DNA from: Streptomyces griseomycini
Lineage (GTDB): Bacteria; Actinomycetota; Actinomycetes; Streptomycetales; Streptomycetaceae
Assembly (NCBI RefSeq): GCF_014203535.1
Contig: NZ_JACHJI010000003.1
Span: 620,183 to 684,182, forward strand
Length of the DNA: 64,000 bases
Direction of reading: 5' to 3'
Shown here: positions 29,586-40,010 of the stretch, piece by piece
Layout of the letters: each line of letters starts with the position of its first letter
Position numbering within the stretch: the first letter of the stretch is position 1
Position numbers and translations under genes: made by a program
Notes under the pieces: model-generated
Database searches by the model: none
Told to the model about the DNA's origin: nothing
Seen by the model: only the letters and a program-made list of their open reading frames with translations

Positions 29586-30169
29586 GGGGCCTCGTCCCGC
29601 CCCCGGTGCGCCCGGGTCACCAGTTCGGTGGCGACCTCGAGAACGGCCTCCCGCCTCTTCTCGGGGTCGCCCTCCATGTCCTGGAGCACGGACATCCCGG
29701 CGTGCAGCGTGAACAGCGCGCTCGCACAGCGGACCTGGTCGACCAGGTCCGCTTCGGGGTCCACGAGGATGTCCCGCAGGCCGAGCGCCCGGCTCTTGAA
29801 CATCTCGCCGACCCGCAGCTCCCGGACCGTCGCCTGGTTGTCGTGCATGAAGCGGAAGAGCGGGGCGGCGTCCGCCAGGGCGTCGCTGTAGCGGCGGACG
29901 ATCTCCTGCTTGGTCTCCAGGGTGTGCGGCTGGTGCCGGCCCCACTCGATGAGGTCCTCGATCGGCCGGGCGAGGTCCTCGAAGATGCTGACCAGGATCT
30001 CTTCCTTGGTCCTGAAGTGGTAGTACAGCGCGGCCTTGGTGACCTCCAGGCGCTCGGCGATCTCGCGCAGGGAGGTCTTCTCGTACCCCTGCTCGGCGAA
30101 GAGTTCGAGCGCCACGTCCTGGATGCGCTGGCGGGTGTCCCCGCGGCGCCGCTGCTTGCTGCCGTCCAT
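29582..30169 (-). CDS. TetR-family repressor of the adjacent MFS exporter
   Basis: 195 residues. The N-terminal helix-turn-helix reads TRQRIQDVALELFAEQGYEK, TSLREIAERLEVTKAALYYH. The C-terminal ligand domain is specific to this protein. It is divergent from an EmrB/QacA-type exporter, and the gap holds palindromes over a promoter, so it probably represses both genes until an exporter substrate binds. ATG 30169 is used; ATG 30181 abuts an AGGAGG with no spacing and is less likely. Confidence 0.92.
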   Translation of the reverse strand: MDGSKQRRRGDTRQRIQDVALELFAEQGYEKTSLREIAERLEVTKAALYYHFRTKEEILVSIFEDLARPIEDLIEWGRHQPHTLETKQEIVRRYSDALADAAPLFRFMHDNQATVRELRVGEMFKSRALGLRDILVDPEADLVDQVRCASALFTLHAGMSVLQDMEGDPEKRREAVLEVATELVTRAHRGRDEAP

Positions 30170-30181
30170 CGTGCCGCCCAT

Positions 30182-31907
<1,726 letters not shown>

Positions 31908-31965
31908 CCCGCACGGCGAAGGGCACGGGGGCCCGGTGTCAGACCCCCGTGCCACCATCGGCCGC

Positions 31966-32448
31966 ATGGACAAGGCGCGGCAGCTGCGGCTGGCCAAGGA
32001 CGCGATGGACCGGGACTGGGCGGACCCGGACCTCGACCTGGACGCGGTCGCCGCGCACGCCGGGTACTCTCGCTACCACTTCCTGCGTGCCTTCAAGGAG
32101 GCGTACGGCGAGACGCCCGGCCAGTACCTGACGCACCGCCGCATCGAGCGCGCCGAGGACCTGTTGCGCACCGCCGGCCTCTCCGTGACGGAGATCTGCC
32201 ACCTGGTCGGCTTCAGCAGTCCGGGCACCTTCTCGGCGCGGTTCAAGACCTGGACCGGCCTCACCCCCAGCGAGTACCGCGCCCGGCACGTGGGCCGGGG
32301 CGCCGCCCTGATCCCGGGCTGCTACGCCATGCTCTGGGCCGGTGGCTTCAGACCGGCGCCCGGCAGGACGGCACAACCACGGGCGCAGGCGTCGGCCCGG
32401 GCGCGACCCCAGGCGTCGGCACAGCGCAATTCCGGAGAAGCAGGCTGA
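31966..32448 (+). CDS. AraC-family DNA-binding protein
   Basis: 160 residues. The two AraC helix-turn-helix units come first: DLDAVAAHAGYSRYHFLRAF and LSVTEICHLVGFSSPGTFSA, ending TPSEYRARH. There is no N-terminal ligand domain; a ~50-residue Ala/Arg/Pro/Gln-rich tail follows. ATG 31966 is used; a GTG 30 bases upstream is possible. It precedes a VOC-family gene by 59 bp and may regulate it. Confidence 0.85.
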   Translation: MDKARQLRLAKDAMDRDWADPDLDLDAVAAHAGYSRYHFLRAFKEAYGETPGQYLTHRRIERAEDLLRTAGLSVTEICHLVGFSSPGTFSARFKTWTGLTPSEYRARHVGRGAALIPGCYAMLWAGGFRPAPGRTAQPRAQASARARPQASAQRNSGEAG

Positions 32449-32507
32449 CGGCGCCGCCGCCTACGGTGACAGGGCAGTGCAGGAACGGCCGCGAACAGGA
32501 GCACGTC

Positions 32508-32954
32508 ATGATCAACGGCCTCGCCATCTCCACCGTCTGGGTCCTCGACCAGGACCGGGCGAAGGAGTTCTACACCGAGAAGCTGGGCCTGGAGGTCCGC
32601 ACCGACATGACCATGGGCGAGGGCGGCATGCGCTGGCTCACCGTCGGCTCGCCGAACCAGCCCGACGTCGAGCTGACCCTGATGGTGCCCGGCGGTCCGG
32701 CCATGGACCCCGAGTCCGCCGGGATGATCAGGAAGCTGGTCGCCAAGGGCGCGCTCGGCGCGGGCGTGCTGACCACCGACGACATCCACGGCGACTACGC
32801 CAAGCTCAGGGAGCGCGGGGTGGAGTTCCTCCAGGAGCCGCAGGAGCGCCCGTACGGCGTCGAGGCGCTGTTCCGCGACGACTCCGGCAACTGGTTCTCC
32901 TTCACGCAGCGCCGCGAGGGCGGCCTCGACATGGACGAGGACTGGTCCTGCTGA
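32508..32954 (+). CDS. VOC-family (glyoxalase/bleomycin-resistance fold) protein
   Basis: 148 residues forming two beta-alpha-beta-beta-beta modules: VWVLDQDRAKEFYTEKLGLE, then GVLTTDDIHGDYAKLRERGV and EALFRDDSGNWFSFTQR. Members bind a metal and act as lyases, dioxygenases or drug-binding proteins; here the substrate is unknown. The metal-ligand positions cannot be assigned with confidence. It lies downstream of an AraC-type regulator and convergent with cseC, four bases apart. Confidence 0.88.
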   Translation: MINGLAISTVWVLDQDRAKEFYTEKLGLEVRTDMTMGEGGMRWLTVGSPNQPDVELTLMVPGGPAMDPESAGMIRKLVAKGALGAGVLTTDDIHGDYAKLRERGVEFLQEPQERPYGVEALFRDDSGNWFSFTQRREGGLDMDEDWSC

Positions 32955-32958
32955 CCCG

Positions 32959-34341
32959 TCACTGGGGCAGCATCGGATAGCTCCCCGTGTTCGTCGGCGC
33001 GTGCTCCGGCAGCCACAGCACGGCGACCGCGCCCTCGGCCGGTACGTCGTCCGGCGCCCCCGCCGGCCGTACGTTGCGGAAGGTCAGCCGGGCGCCCAGC
33101 ACCCGGGCCTGACCCGCCGCGATGGTCAGGCCCAAGCCGTGTCCGCGGCCGGCCCGGTCCTTGCTGCCGGTGCGGAAGCGGCTCGGCCCCTCGGCGAGCA
33201 GGTCCGCGGGGAAGCCGGGCCCGTGGTCGCGGACCCGGATCACCCGGCCCTCGACGGTGACCTCGATGGGCGGCCTGCCGTGCCGGGCGGCGTTGGCGAG
33301 CAGGTTGAACAGCACGCGCTCCAGGCGCCGCGGGTCGGTGGTGACCTCCGACTCGTGCACCACGTGCACCGTGACGTCCGGATCCTTCGCCGTGACCCGA
33401 CGGGTGACGAACTCGCCCAGCAGGATGTCCTGCAGCTCCGCGCGCTCGGAGGCGCCGTCCAGCCGGGCCACCTCCAGGACGTCCTCGACGAGGGTGCGCA
33501 TGGCCTTGGCCCGGTCCAGCACCAGCTCCGTCGGCCGGCCCGGCGGCAGCAGTTCGGCGGCGGTCAGCAGTCCGGTCACCGGGGTGCGCAGCTCGTGCGC
33601 GATGTCGGCGGTGACCCGGCGTTCGGCCTCCAGCCGCTGGCGCAGCGCGTCCGCCATGGCGTCCACCGCGCTGGCCAGGTCGTCGGTCTCGTCCCGGACC
33701 ACCCCGCCGATGGCCTCCCGCACCCGGACGTCCGTCTCGCCCCGTGCGACCCGGTTGGCCGCGCTGGCCGCCTTGCGCAGCCGGCGCGACAGATGGCCGC
33801 CGATCAGCACCCCGAGCGCGCTGCCGCCCAGGACGGCCGCGATCGAGCCGATCACCAGGGCCTGGTCGAGGTCCTTGAGGATGTCCGAGCTGCGGTCGGT
33901 GAAACCGGAGTGCAGGGACATCACGTGCCCGTTCTTCAGCGGCACCGCCGCCCAGATGTCCGGTGCCCCGCCCGGCCGGTCGGCCACGTAGGTCGCCCGT
34001 CGGCCCGCCTCGACCTTCTTCCGGAGCTCCTCGGGCAGCTCCGGATCGTCGATCTTGGTGTTGGGGAAGTTCAGCCGTCCGGACAGCTCGTAGTTGCGCT
34101 GGGCGATCATGATCCGCTCGTCGGCGAGGTCGCGCGCGTTGTCCAGCATCGACACCCGGGCCGCGTTGTGCACGACCAGGCTCAGCGCGACCGCCACCAG
34201 CGCGCCGACCAGCGCGATGGCCGCGCTGAGCTTCCACCGCAGGCCCGCCCCGATGCCCGCCCGGTCGGTGCAGGCCGCCGTCAGGCGCCGGAAGTGCCCC
34301 CGCATCCCCCGCACCCCGCGCACCTCCCGCATCCCCCGCAT
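32959..34341 (-). CDS. cseC: Envelope-stress sensor histidine kinase CseC
   Basis: About 460 residues. The first TM (~37-58) and second TM (~162-183) flank a ~100-residue extracytoplasmic sensor loop. A HAMP linker follows, then HisKA with His ~249 (ADIAHELRTPVTG) and an ATPase domain with VLFNLLANAARHG and GRGHGLGLTIA. It senses cell-wall damage and phosphorylates CseB, which turns on sigE. The N-terminus is encoded by five 9-bp repeats, each offering an in-frame ATG or GTG (34341, 34332, 34323, 34314, 34305); the real start is undecided and 34341 is used. It begins eight bases after cseB. Confidence 0.95.
   Translation of the reverse strand: MRGMREVRGVRGMRGHFRRLTAACTDRAGIGAGLRWKLSAAIALVGALVAVALSLVVHNAARVSMLDNARDLADERIMIAQRNYELSGRLNFPNTKIDDPELPEELRKKVEAGRRATYVADRPGGAPDIWAAVPLKNGHVMSLHSGFTDRSSDILKDLDQALVIGSIAAVLGGSALGVLIGGHLSRRLRKAASAANRVARGETDVRVREAIGGVVRDETDDLASAVDAMADALRQRLEAERRVTADIAHELRTPVTGLLTAAELLPPGRPTELVLDRAKAMRTLVEDVLEVARLDGASERAELQDILLGEFVTRRVTAKDPDVTVHVVHESEVTTDPRRLERVLFNLLANAARHGRPPIEVTVEGRVIRVRDHGPGFPADLLAEGPSRFRTGSKDRAGRGHGLGLTIAAGQARVLGARLTFRNVRPAGAPDDVPAEGAVAVLWLPEHAPTNTGSYPMLPQ
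34297..34341 (-). repeat. Five 9-bp repeats, each an in-frame start codon, at the head of cseC
   Basis: Reading on the minus strand, the units are ATGCGGGGG, ATGCGGGAG, GTGCGCGGG, GTGCGGGGG and ATGCGGGGG. Each unit supplies both a start codon and a G-rich ribosome-binding-like stretch for the next. Confidence 0.85.
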
Positions 34342-34349
34342 CCGCTCGT

Positions 34350-35048
34350 TCAGGCCTTCAGTTTGTAGCCGAAGCCGCGGACCGTCTCGATCCGGTCCTG
34401 GCCGATCTTCGTGCGCAGCCGCTGCACGTGGACGTCGACGACCCGGGTGTCACCGCCCCAGCCGTACTCCCACACGCGTTCGAGCAGCCGGTCGCGGGAG
34501 AGGACGGTGCCCGGCGCCGAGGAGAACTCCAGCAGCAGCCGCATCTCGGTCGGCGTCAGCGCCACCGGCGCCCCCGCCCTGCGCACCTCCATGCCCCCGG
34601 TGTCGATCTCCAGTTCGCCGAAGGCCAGCACGCCCCCGTCGTCCGCGGCGGCCGACGCGTCCCGGCCGCCGTTCGCCCGGCCGAAGCGGCGCAGCACCGC
34701 GCGGATCCGGGCGACCAGGACGGCACCGTCGAACGGCTTGGTCACGTAGTCGTCGGCGCCCGCCTCCAGGCCCAGCACGACGTCGATGGAGTCGGCGCGC
34801 GCCGACAGCATGATCACCGGGACCATCGACTCGTCGCGGATGCGCCGGCACAGGCTGACCCCGTCGAGACCGGGGACCATGACGTCGAGCAGGGCGATGT
34901 CGGGGCGGTTCGCCCGGAACGCCTCCAGGCCGGACAGTCCGTCGGGCATCGCGGTGACCGCGAAGCCGTCCCGCTCCAGGGCGAGCTGGGTGGCCTCGCG
35001 GATGACGTCGTCGTCCTCGACGAACAGGACGTGGGTCTGGTCTGCCAT
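34350..35048 (-). CDS. cseB: Response regulator CseB
   Basis: 232 residues of the OmpR/PhoB type. The receiver has acidic residues VEDDD at 10-14, the phosphorylation Asp ~55 in IALLDVMVPG, and Lys in DDYVTKPFD. The winged-helix output domain (TPTEMRLLLEFSSAPGTVLS, RVVDVHVQRLRTKIG) fills the C-terminus. In Streptomyces, phosphorylated CseB activates the sigE promoter (established). It lies between cseA and cseC in one operon with sigE. Confidence 0.97.
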   Translation of the reverse strand: MADQTHVLFVEDDDVIREATQLALERDGFAVTAMPDGLSGLEAFRANRPDIALLDVMVPGLDGVSLCRRIRDESMVPVIMLSARADSIDVVLGLEAGADDYVTKPFDGAVLVARIRAVLRRFGRANGGRDASAAADDGGVLAFGELEIDTGGMEVRRAGAPVALTPTEMRLLLEFSSAPGTVLSRDRLLERVWEYGWGGDTRVVDVHVQRLRTKIGQDRIETVRGFGYKLKA

Positions 35049-35201
35049 CCCGGTGCTCTCAGTTCTCGTTTCGGTCTCGGGTCCGTGCGGGCGCTCCTGC
35101 CCCGCCCACACGACGGACGCGGGGGCCGTGCGGCGGGTTCACCCGTTCATCGGTCCGGGCGGCCCGCCGGTTCACGCCGGTTTCACGCCGTGAGCCGTGT
35201 C

Positions 35202-35861
35202 TCAGCCGTCGGGCGCCGGCTTCGGCTCCTGGCCGGCCACCTGACCGTAGTCGTTGTGCGTGCGGTACTCCTCGGTGAACCGGCCCGCGGTCCAGCGGTA
35301 CGTGATCACGTTCTCGCCGGACGGGCTCGACACCGGGTCGCCCCGGTCGTACACCTGCTTGGTCACCACCAGGTCCCCGCGGTCGATCTCCGCGTACACC
35401 GGGGGCTCCTCGGCCGTGAACACGTTCGTGTACGCACCGCCCTCGCCGCGGTACACGTACGAGCCGATGCCCACCGCGTCCCCGCAGGTCAGCACGTTGA
35501 CGACGATGTCGTCGGCGGTCCCTCCGGTGAGGTCGCCGTAGCTCACGTCGACGGCGTACTCGTCGGCGACGCACGGCTTGAGCTCCCTCTTGACCTCGGC
35601 GGAGACCGCCGGGTCGGCCTTGATCAGCCGGACCGCGTCCACCTGGTCGGGAACCGTGGCCGGCACCCGTGACACCGGTGCGGGCGCGGCGGCGCTCGCC
35701 ACCGGGTCCGCGTGGGCCGGCCCCTCGTCCCGCGCGCCGGTGCCGCCCGTGCCGCAGCCGGCGGCGAAGAGGCCCGCGGCGGCGAGCACGGCCGTCGCCG
35801 CGGTCGCCGCCCGGGTGGTGGTCCGGATCTCCGTGTGCCCCGCGCCGGTCAGGCCGCGCAA
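35202..35861 (-). CDS. cseA: Lipoprotein CseA, modulator of the SigE system
   Basis: 219 residues. A signal peptide ends with lipobox LFAAGC (Cys ~36), so the mature protein is anchored on the outer face of the membrane, where CseA dampens CseC signalling (known for S. coelicolor). The start codon appears to be TTG 35861, inside the 3' end of sigE (13-base overlap), because GAGGAG sits eight bases before it and no ATG or GTG precedes the signal peptide. This overlap couples its translation to sigE. Confidence 0.92.
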   Translation of the reverse strand: MRGLTGAGHTEIRTTTRAATAATAVLAAAGLFAAGCGTGGTGARDEGPAHADPVASAAAPAPVSRVPATVPDQVDAVRLIKADPAVSAEVKRELKPCVADEYAVDVSYGDLTGGTADDIVVNVLTCGDAVGIGSYVYRGEGGAYTNVFTAEEPPVYAEIDRGDLVVTKQVYDRGDPVSSPSGENVITYRWTAGRFTEEYRTHNDYGQVAGQEPKPAPDG

Positions 35862-36388
35862 CGCTCCCGCTCCTCACGCTCCAGCGCGCGTGCGTCCAGA
35901 TCGCGCGACTGGAGCTCCTCGCGGAGCCGGGCCAGCGCCCGGTGCAGCGTGCTCTTGACCGTTCCGGCCGACATGCCGAGGGCGGCGGCCGTCTCCTCCG
36001 TGGACATCTGCTCCCAGTGTCGCAGCACCACCACACTGCGCTGCTTCGGGGCGAGCACCTTCAGTATGTCCATCAGCAGGGCGCGGTCGGCGTGCTGCTC
36101 GGTGGCGTCGTCCACGCAGGCCTCCGGGAGCTGCTCGGTCGGCACCTCCTCCAGCTTGCGGGCGCGCCACCACTCGGTCCGTGTGTTGATCATGACACGG
36201 CGCAGGTAGGCGTCGGCCAGCCGCTTGTCCTCGATGGTCTCCCAGCGGCCGTACGTCCGGGCCAGCGCGGTCTGCAGCAGGTCCTGCGCGTCGACGGGGT
36301 CCGGGACCAGGCGGCGGGCGCTGCGCAGCAGCGCGTCCTGCCGGGTGCGGACGTACTCCTCGAACTCGAGCACCTCGCCCTGCGCCAT
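35849..36388 (-). CDS. sigE: ECF sigma factor SigE
   Basis: 179 residues. Region 2 is EYVRTRQDALLRSARRLVPD, AQDLLQTALARTYGRW; region 4 is LAPKQRSVVVLRHWEQMSTE, ALGMSAGTVKSTLHRALAR. It is the first gene of sigE-cseA-cseB-cseC, which responds to cell-envelope stress and drives wall-repair genes. Unlike most ECF factors it has no adjacent anti-sigma gene and is controlled at transcription by CseBC. The 281-bp gap upstream (36389-36669) should hold its CseB-dependent promoter; no motif there could be assigned with confidence. ATG 36388 follows a GGAAGG site. Confidence 0.97.
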   Translation of the reverse strand: MAQGEVLEFEEYVRTRQDALLRSARRLVPDPVDAQDLLQTALARTYGRWETIEDKRLADAYLRRVMINTRTEWWRARKLEEVPTEQLPEACVDDATEQHADRALLMDILKVLAPKQRSVVVLRHWEQMSTEETAAALGMSAGTVKSTLHRALARLREELQSRDLDARALEREERERCAA

Positions 36389-36669
36389 GGTGAACCGCCT
36401 TCCGCTCCCCGTTCCGGCCCGCACGCGCGGGTCGGCTGCACTGCCTGTGATCCGTGGTCGTCGTGCCCTCTCCGGGCATGCGAACGAAGGTACGGAGGCG
36501 TTGTCACGGCACTGTGCGAAGAACCCTGCGGGCAACCTGCGGCTGTCCGTCGGTTGTGTAACGGAAGTAGGAACGGGGTAAGGCGGTGGGGTGGTTCGGG
36601 CGGTTGCGGGGTGATCCGTCCGGTCGGGCCGGGGCGCGGAGGCCCGTGCCCGTGTGCGCCGGCTGTGGG

Positions 36670-37605
36670 TCAGCTCAGCGGCAGCCGGTACAGACCACCC
36701 GGCAGCGGTTCCACCAGACCGTCGGCGACGAGACCGTCCAGGGCCCGGGCCCGCTGCACCGGCTCGTGCCACACCCGGTCCAGGGCGGCCTGCGGCACCG
36801 GTCCGTGCGTCTCCCGCAGGACGGCCAGCAGCCGCCCGCGGACCTGCCGGTCCGTCCCCGCGTACGTCTGGCCCCGGCGCGGCGGGCCGTCGTGGGCCGG
36901 CTTGCCCGCCAGGCGCCAGGCGCACTGCGCGGCGATCGGACAGCGGTGGCACGACTCGTTCTTCGCCGTGCACACCAGCGCCCCGAGCTCCATGGATGCG
37001 GCGGCCCACCGCGCGGCGGTCGACGGCTCCTCGGGCAGCAGCGCGCGGGCCAGCCGGCGCTCGGCGGCGGTGGTGGCGTTCGGCGGGTACTGCACCCCGG
37101 TGACCGCGCGGGCGAACACCCGGCGGACGTTGGTGTCCAGCACCGCGTGCCGCTGCCCGTACGCGAACGACGCCACGGCCGCCGCCGTGTACTCGCCGAT
37201 GCCGGGCAGCGCCAGCAGCTGGGCGTGGTCGGTCGGCACGTCACCGCCGTGCCGTTCCGTTATGGCGACGGCGGCGCCGTGCAGCCGCAGGGCGCGGCGC
37301 GGGTAACCGAGCCGGCCCCAGGCGCGGACGGCCTCGCCGGGCGCCTCCGCGGCGAGGTCGGCGGGGCGCGGCCAGCGGGCCAGCCACTGCTCGTAGACGG
37401 GCAGGACCCGGTTCACCGGGGTCTGCTGGAGCATGAACTCGCTGACCATCACCCCCCACGCACCGGCCTCGGGGCGCCGCCACGGCAGGTCCCGGGCGTG
37501 CTCGTCGAACCAGTCGATGACGGGGGAGTGCAGCGGCTCACCGGGAGCACGCTCGGACGCGGAATCGGCGGCGTTGCCGTACGGGGGCTTCGTGGGAACA
37601 GTCAT
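36670..37605 (-). CDS. mutY: Adenine DNA glycosylase MutY
   Basis: 311 residues. It removes adenine mispaired with 8-oxoguanine. The catalytic Glu ~56 lies in VSEFMLQQTPVNRVLPVYEQ. The helix-hairpin-helix is LPGIGEYTAAAVASFAYGQR, with the catalytic Asp in AVLDTNVRRV. The four [4Fe-4S] cysteines fit C-x6-C-x2-C-x5-C in CTAKNESCHRCPIAAQC. The C-terminal domain is shorter than the NUDIX-like 8-oxoG domain of E. coli MutY, as is usual in actinobacteria. It is divergent from the two-component pair. Confidence 0.95.
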   Translation of the reverse strand: MTVPTKPPYGNAADSASERAPGEPLHSPVIDWFDEHARDLPWRRPEAGAWGVMVSEFMLQQTPVNRVLPVYEQWLARWPRPADLAAEAPGEAVRAWGRLGYPRRALRLHGAAVAITERHGGDVPTDHAQLLALPGIGEYTAAAVASFAYGQRHAVLDTNVRRVFARAVTGVQYPPNATTAAERRLARALLPEEPSTAARWAAASMELGALVCTAKNESCHRCPIAAQCAWRLAGKPAHDGPPRRGQTYAGTDRQVRGRLLAVLRETHGPVPQAALDRVWHEPVQRARALDGLVADGLVEPLPGGLYRLPLS

Positions 37606-37752
37606 GACCTGTCGATCCTGCCACGCCCGGCCCCGCCCGCGGGGGGACCGCCACGGTGGAGGGAGGGGGAATGGTCCGGGCCACCGGAGGGTGACGGGCA
37701 CCTGACGATCGGCAGCAGTGGCGACCCGACGGCCGCTTGTAGCGTCGACGGC

Positions 37753-39342
37753 ATGGAACGTGCTCGCCTCGCCGCGCTCGGCCGGGGCTGCCTGCTCTGG
37801 GCGGCCCTCGCCGGCCCGGCGCTCGCCGCGGACCGGCTCGGGCTGAACGGGCCGCGGCCGCTCTGGCAGCAGCTGGCCGGACCGGCCCTGCTCGCCGTCG
37901 CCACCGCCGCGTCCCGGCGCCGGCCCCTGGTCGCCTTCGGCCTGACGGCCGCCCTGGGCCTGGCCTTCGCACCCGCCCTGTTCAGCGTCTCCCACGGTCC
38001 GGCGCTCGGCGTGTTCGCGCTGCTGCTCGGGCTGCGCGCGGGCCGCACCGCACCCGCGGCGCTGTGCTTCACCGCCGTCGGGTGCGTCGGCACCGTGCGG
38101 ATCGCGCTCGCCGGGACCGACCCGGTCCCCGAGTGGCTGGTCCTGACCGGCACCCTCCTGTTCGGCTGTGTCTTCCCCTGGCTCGGCGGGCGCTACTGGC
38201 GGCAGAGCCGCCAGCTGGCCGAGGCGGGCTGGCTGCGGGCGGCGCGCCTGGAGGAGGAGCAGCGCCTCACCGAGGAGCGCGCCCGGCTGCGGGAGCGGGC
38301 CCGGATCGCCCAGGACATGCACGACTCCCTGGGCCACGAGCTGAGCCTGATCGCCCTGCGCGCGGGCGCCCTCCAGGTCGCCCCCGACCTCGCCGGCCAC
38401 CACCGGGCCGCCGCGGCGGACCTGCGCGCGGCGGCCGCAGACGCCACCGACCGGCTGCACCGCATCATCGGCGTCCTGCGGGAGGACGACGAACCCGTGC
38501 CGCTGTCCCCGGCCGGCGAGAACGTCGAGCAACTCGTCGCCCGCGCGGCCGAGTCCGGGCTGCCGGTGCGCTGGGAACCCGGCGGGCGGAACGCGGCCGT
38601 ACGGCCCGGCGGGGTCGCCGAGCGGCTGCTGCACCGGGTGACCAGGGAGGCGCTGACCAACGCGGCACGGCACGCACCGGGCGCGCCCGTCACCGTGGCG
38701 CTGACGGGGGACGACGTCCGAGGAGCGACCGTCAGCATCACCAACGGGCGGGCCACCCGCGGGAGTTCCCCGTCCCCGGGGAACGGCTCGGGCCTGTCCG
38801 GGCTGCGCGCCGCCGTCACCGCGGTCGGCGGCACCTTCGAGGCGGGCCCGCACGCCGACGGCTACCGGGTCCGGGCCCGCGTCCCGGCGCGGGCGTCCGC
38901 GGCGGCCGCGCCCCCGCACCCGCCCTCCGCCCCCTTCACCCGTGCCCGCCGCCGCGTCGCCGCCGGCCTCGGTGCCGCCGCCTGCGCGGGCGCCGTCCTG
39001 GTCGGTTCGGCCTTCGGCTGGTACGCGTACACCGAGACGCACTCGGTCCTGGAGCCCGCCGCGTACGCGGGACTGCGCCTGGGCACACCGGCCGGCGAGG
39101 TGGCACGGGTGCTGCCGGACCGGGACGTCAGGGACCCGCCCGCGGAGCGCGCGCCCGCGCCGCCCGAGGGCGCCGACTGCCGCTACTACCGCGCGAGCGG
39201 CGAACTCTTCGTCTCCGTCGACCACTTCCGGCTCTGCTTCGACGACGAGGGGCGCCTGGTCGCCAAGGACGTGATCCCGCGCGTCGGCCTGTCCGGCGGA
39301 GGGCGGGAAGGACGCGAGGAACACGAGGAGTTCGCACGATGA
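37753..39342 (+). CDS. Sensor histidine kinase with an added C-terminal TM and extracytoplasmic domain
   Basis: 529 residues. An N-terminal membrane region (about 4-5 helices, residues 8-150) precedes HisKA_3 with the phosphoacceptor His in AQDMHDSLGHELSLIALRAG and an ATPase domain (TREALTNAARHAPG, NGSGLSGLRAAV). After the ATPase an extra TM helix (RRVAAGLGAAACAGAVLVGS) leads to a ~100-residue domain with GLRLGTPAGEVARVLPDRDV and two Cys (ADCRYYRASG, FRLCFDDEGRLV). Its pattern recalls small BamE/SmpA-like folds, and it would lie outside the cell. NarL-type kinases normally end with the ATPase domain. Its stop overlaps the regulator start (ATGA). Confidence 0.9.
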   Translation: MERARLAALGRGCLLWAALAGPALAADRLGLNGPRPLWQQLAGPALLAVATAASRRRPLVAFGLTAALGLAFAPALFSVSHGPALGVFALLLGLRAGRTAPAALCFTAVGCVGTVRIALAGTDPVPEWLVLTGTLLFGCVFPWLGGRYWRQSRQLAEAGWLRAARLEEEQRLTEERARLRERARIAQDMHDSLGHELSLIALRAGALQVAPDLAGHHRAAAADLRAAAADATDRLHRIIGVLREDDEPVPLSPAGENVEQLVARAAESGLPVRWEPGGRNAAVRPGGVAERLLHRVTREALTNAARHAPGAPVTVALTGDDVRGATVSITNGRATRGSSPSPGNGSGLSGLRAAVTAVGGTFEAGPHADGYRVRARVPARASAAAAPPHPPSAPFTRARRRVAAGLGAAACAGAVLVGSAFGWYAYTETHSVLEPAAYAGLRLGTPAGEVARVLPDRDVRDPPAERAPAPPEGADCRYYRASGELFVSVDHFRLCFDDEGRLVAKDVIPRVGLSGGGREGREEHEEFAR

Positions 39343-40004
39343 TCAGGGTCCTGCTGGCCGACGACGAGGCGATGGTGCGCGCCGGGGTGCGCGCCATCCT
39401 GGGGAGCAGCGGCGAGACGGAGGTCGTCGCCGAGGCGGCCGACGGGCGCGAGGCCGTCGAGCTGGCCCGGGCGCACCGCCCCGACGTGGCCCTGCTCGAC
39501 ATCCGCATGCCCCGCCTGGACGGGCTCGCGGCGGCCGAGGAGATCGTCCGCACCGTCCCCGGCACGGCCGTCGCGATGCTCACCACCTTCTCCGAACGCG
39601 CCTACGTGGCCCGCGCACTGGGCGGCGGCGCCACCGGCTTCCTGCTCAAGTCCGGTGACCCCTACGAACTCATCGCCGGCGTACGGGCGGTGGCGGACGG
39701 CGCGGCCTTCCTGTCGCCCAAGGTGGCCCGGTACGTCATCGAGGGCCTCGGCGGCGCCGACGGCACCGGCCGGCTCGCCCGGGAGGCCCGGGCCCGCGCG
39801 CGCGTGGCGGTGCTCAGTCCGCGCGAGCGCGAGGTGCTCGGCCTGGTCGGGGCCGGACTGTCCAACCCGGAGATAGCCGCCCGACTGCACCTCGTCGAGG
39901 GCACGGTGAAGGCGTACGTCAGCGCGGTCCTCGACCGGCTCGGTGTGCGCAACCGCGTACAGGCGGCGATCGTCGCCCACGAGGCGGGGCTGGTCGCGAC
40001 GTGA
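39339..40004 (+). CDS. NarL/LuxR-family response regulator
   Basis: 221 residues. The receiver domain carries DDE near 9-11, the phosphorylated Asp in VALLDIRMPRLDG and Lys in GFLLKSGDP. The LuxR helix-turn-helix reads LSPREREVLGLVGAGLSNPE, then GTVKAYVSAVLDRLGVRN. It is coupled to the preceding kinase by a 4-base overlap and so takes its phosphate. Targets unknown. It is convergent with the PAP2 gene six bases away. Confidence 0.95.
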   Translation: MIRVLLADDEAMVRAGVRAILGSSGETEVVAEAADGREAVELARAHRPDVALLDIRMPRLDGLAAAEEIVRTVPGTAVAMLTTFSERAYVARALGGGATGFLLKSGDPYELIAGVRAVADGAAFLSPKVARYVIEGLGGADGTGRLAREARARARVAVLSPREREVLGLVGAGLSNPEIAARLHLVEGTVKAYVSAVLDRLGVRNRVQAAIVAHEAGLVAT

Positions 40005-40010
40005 GCCCGC

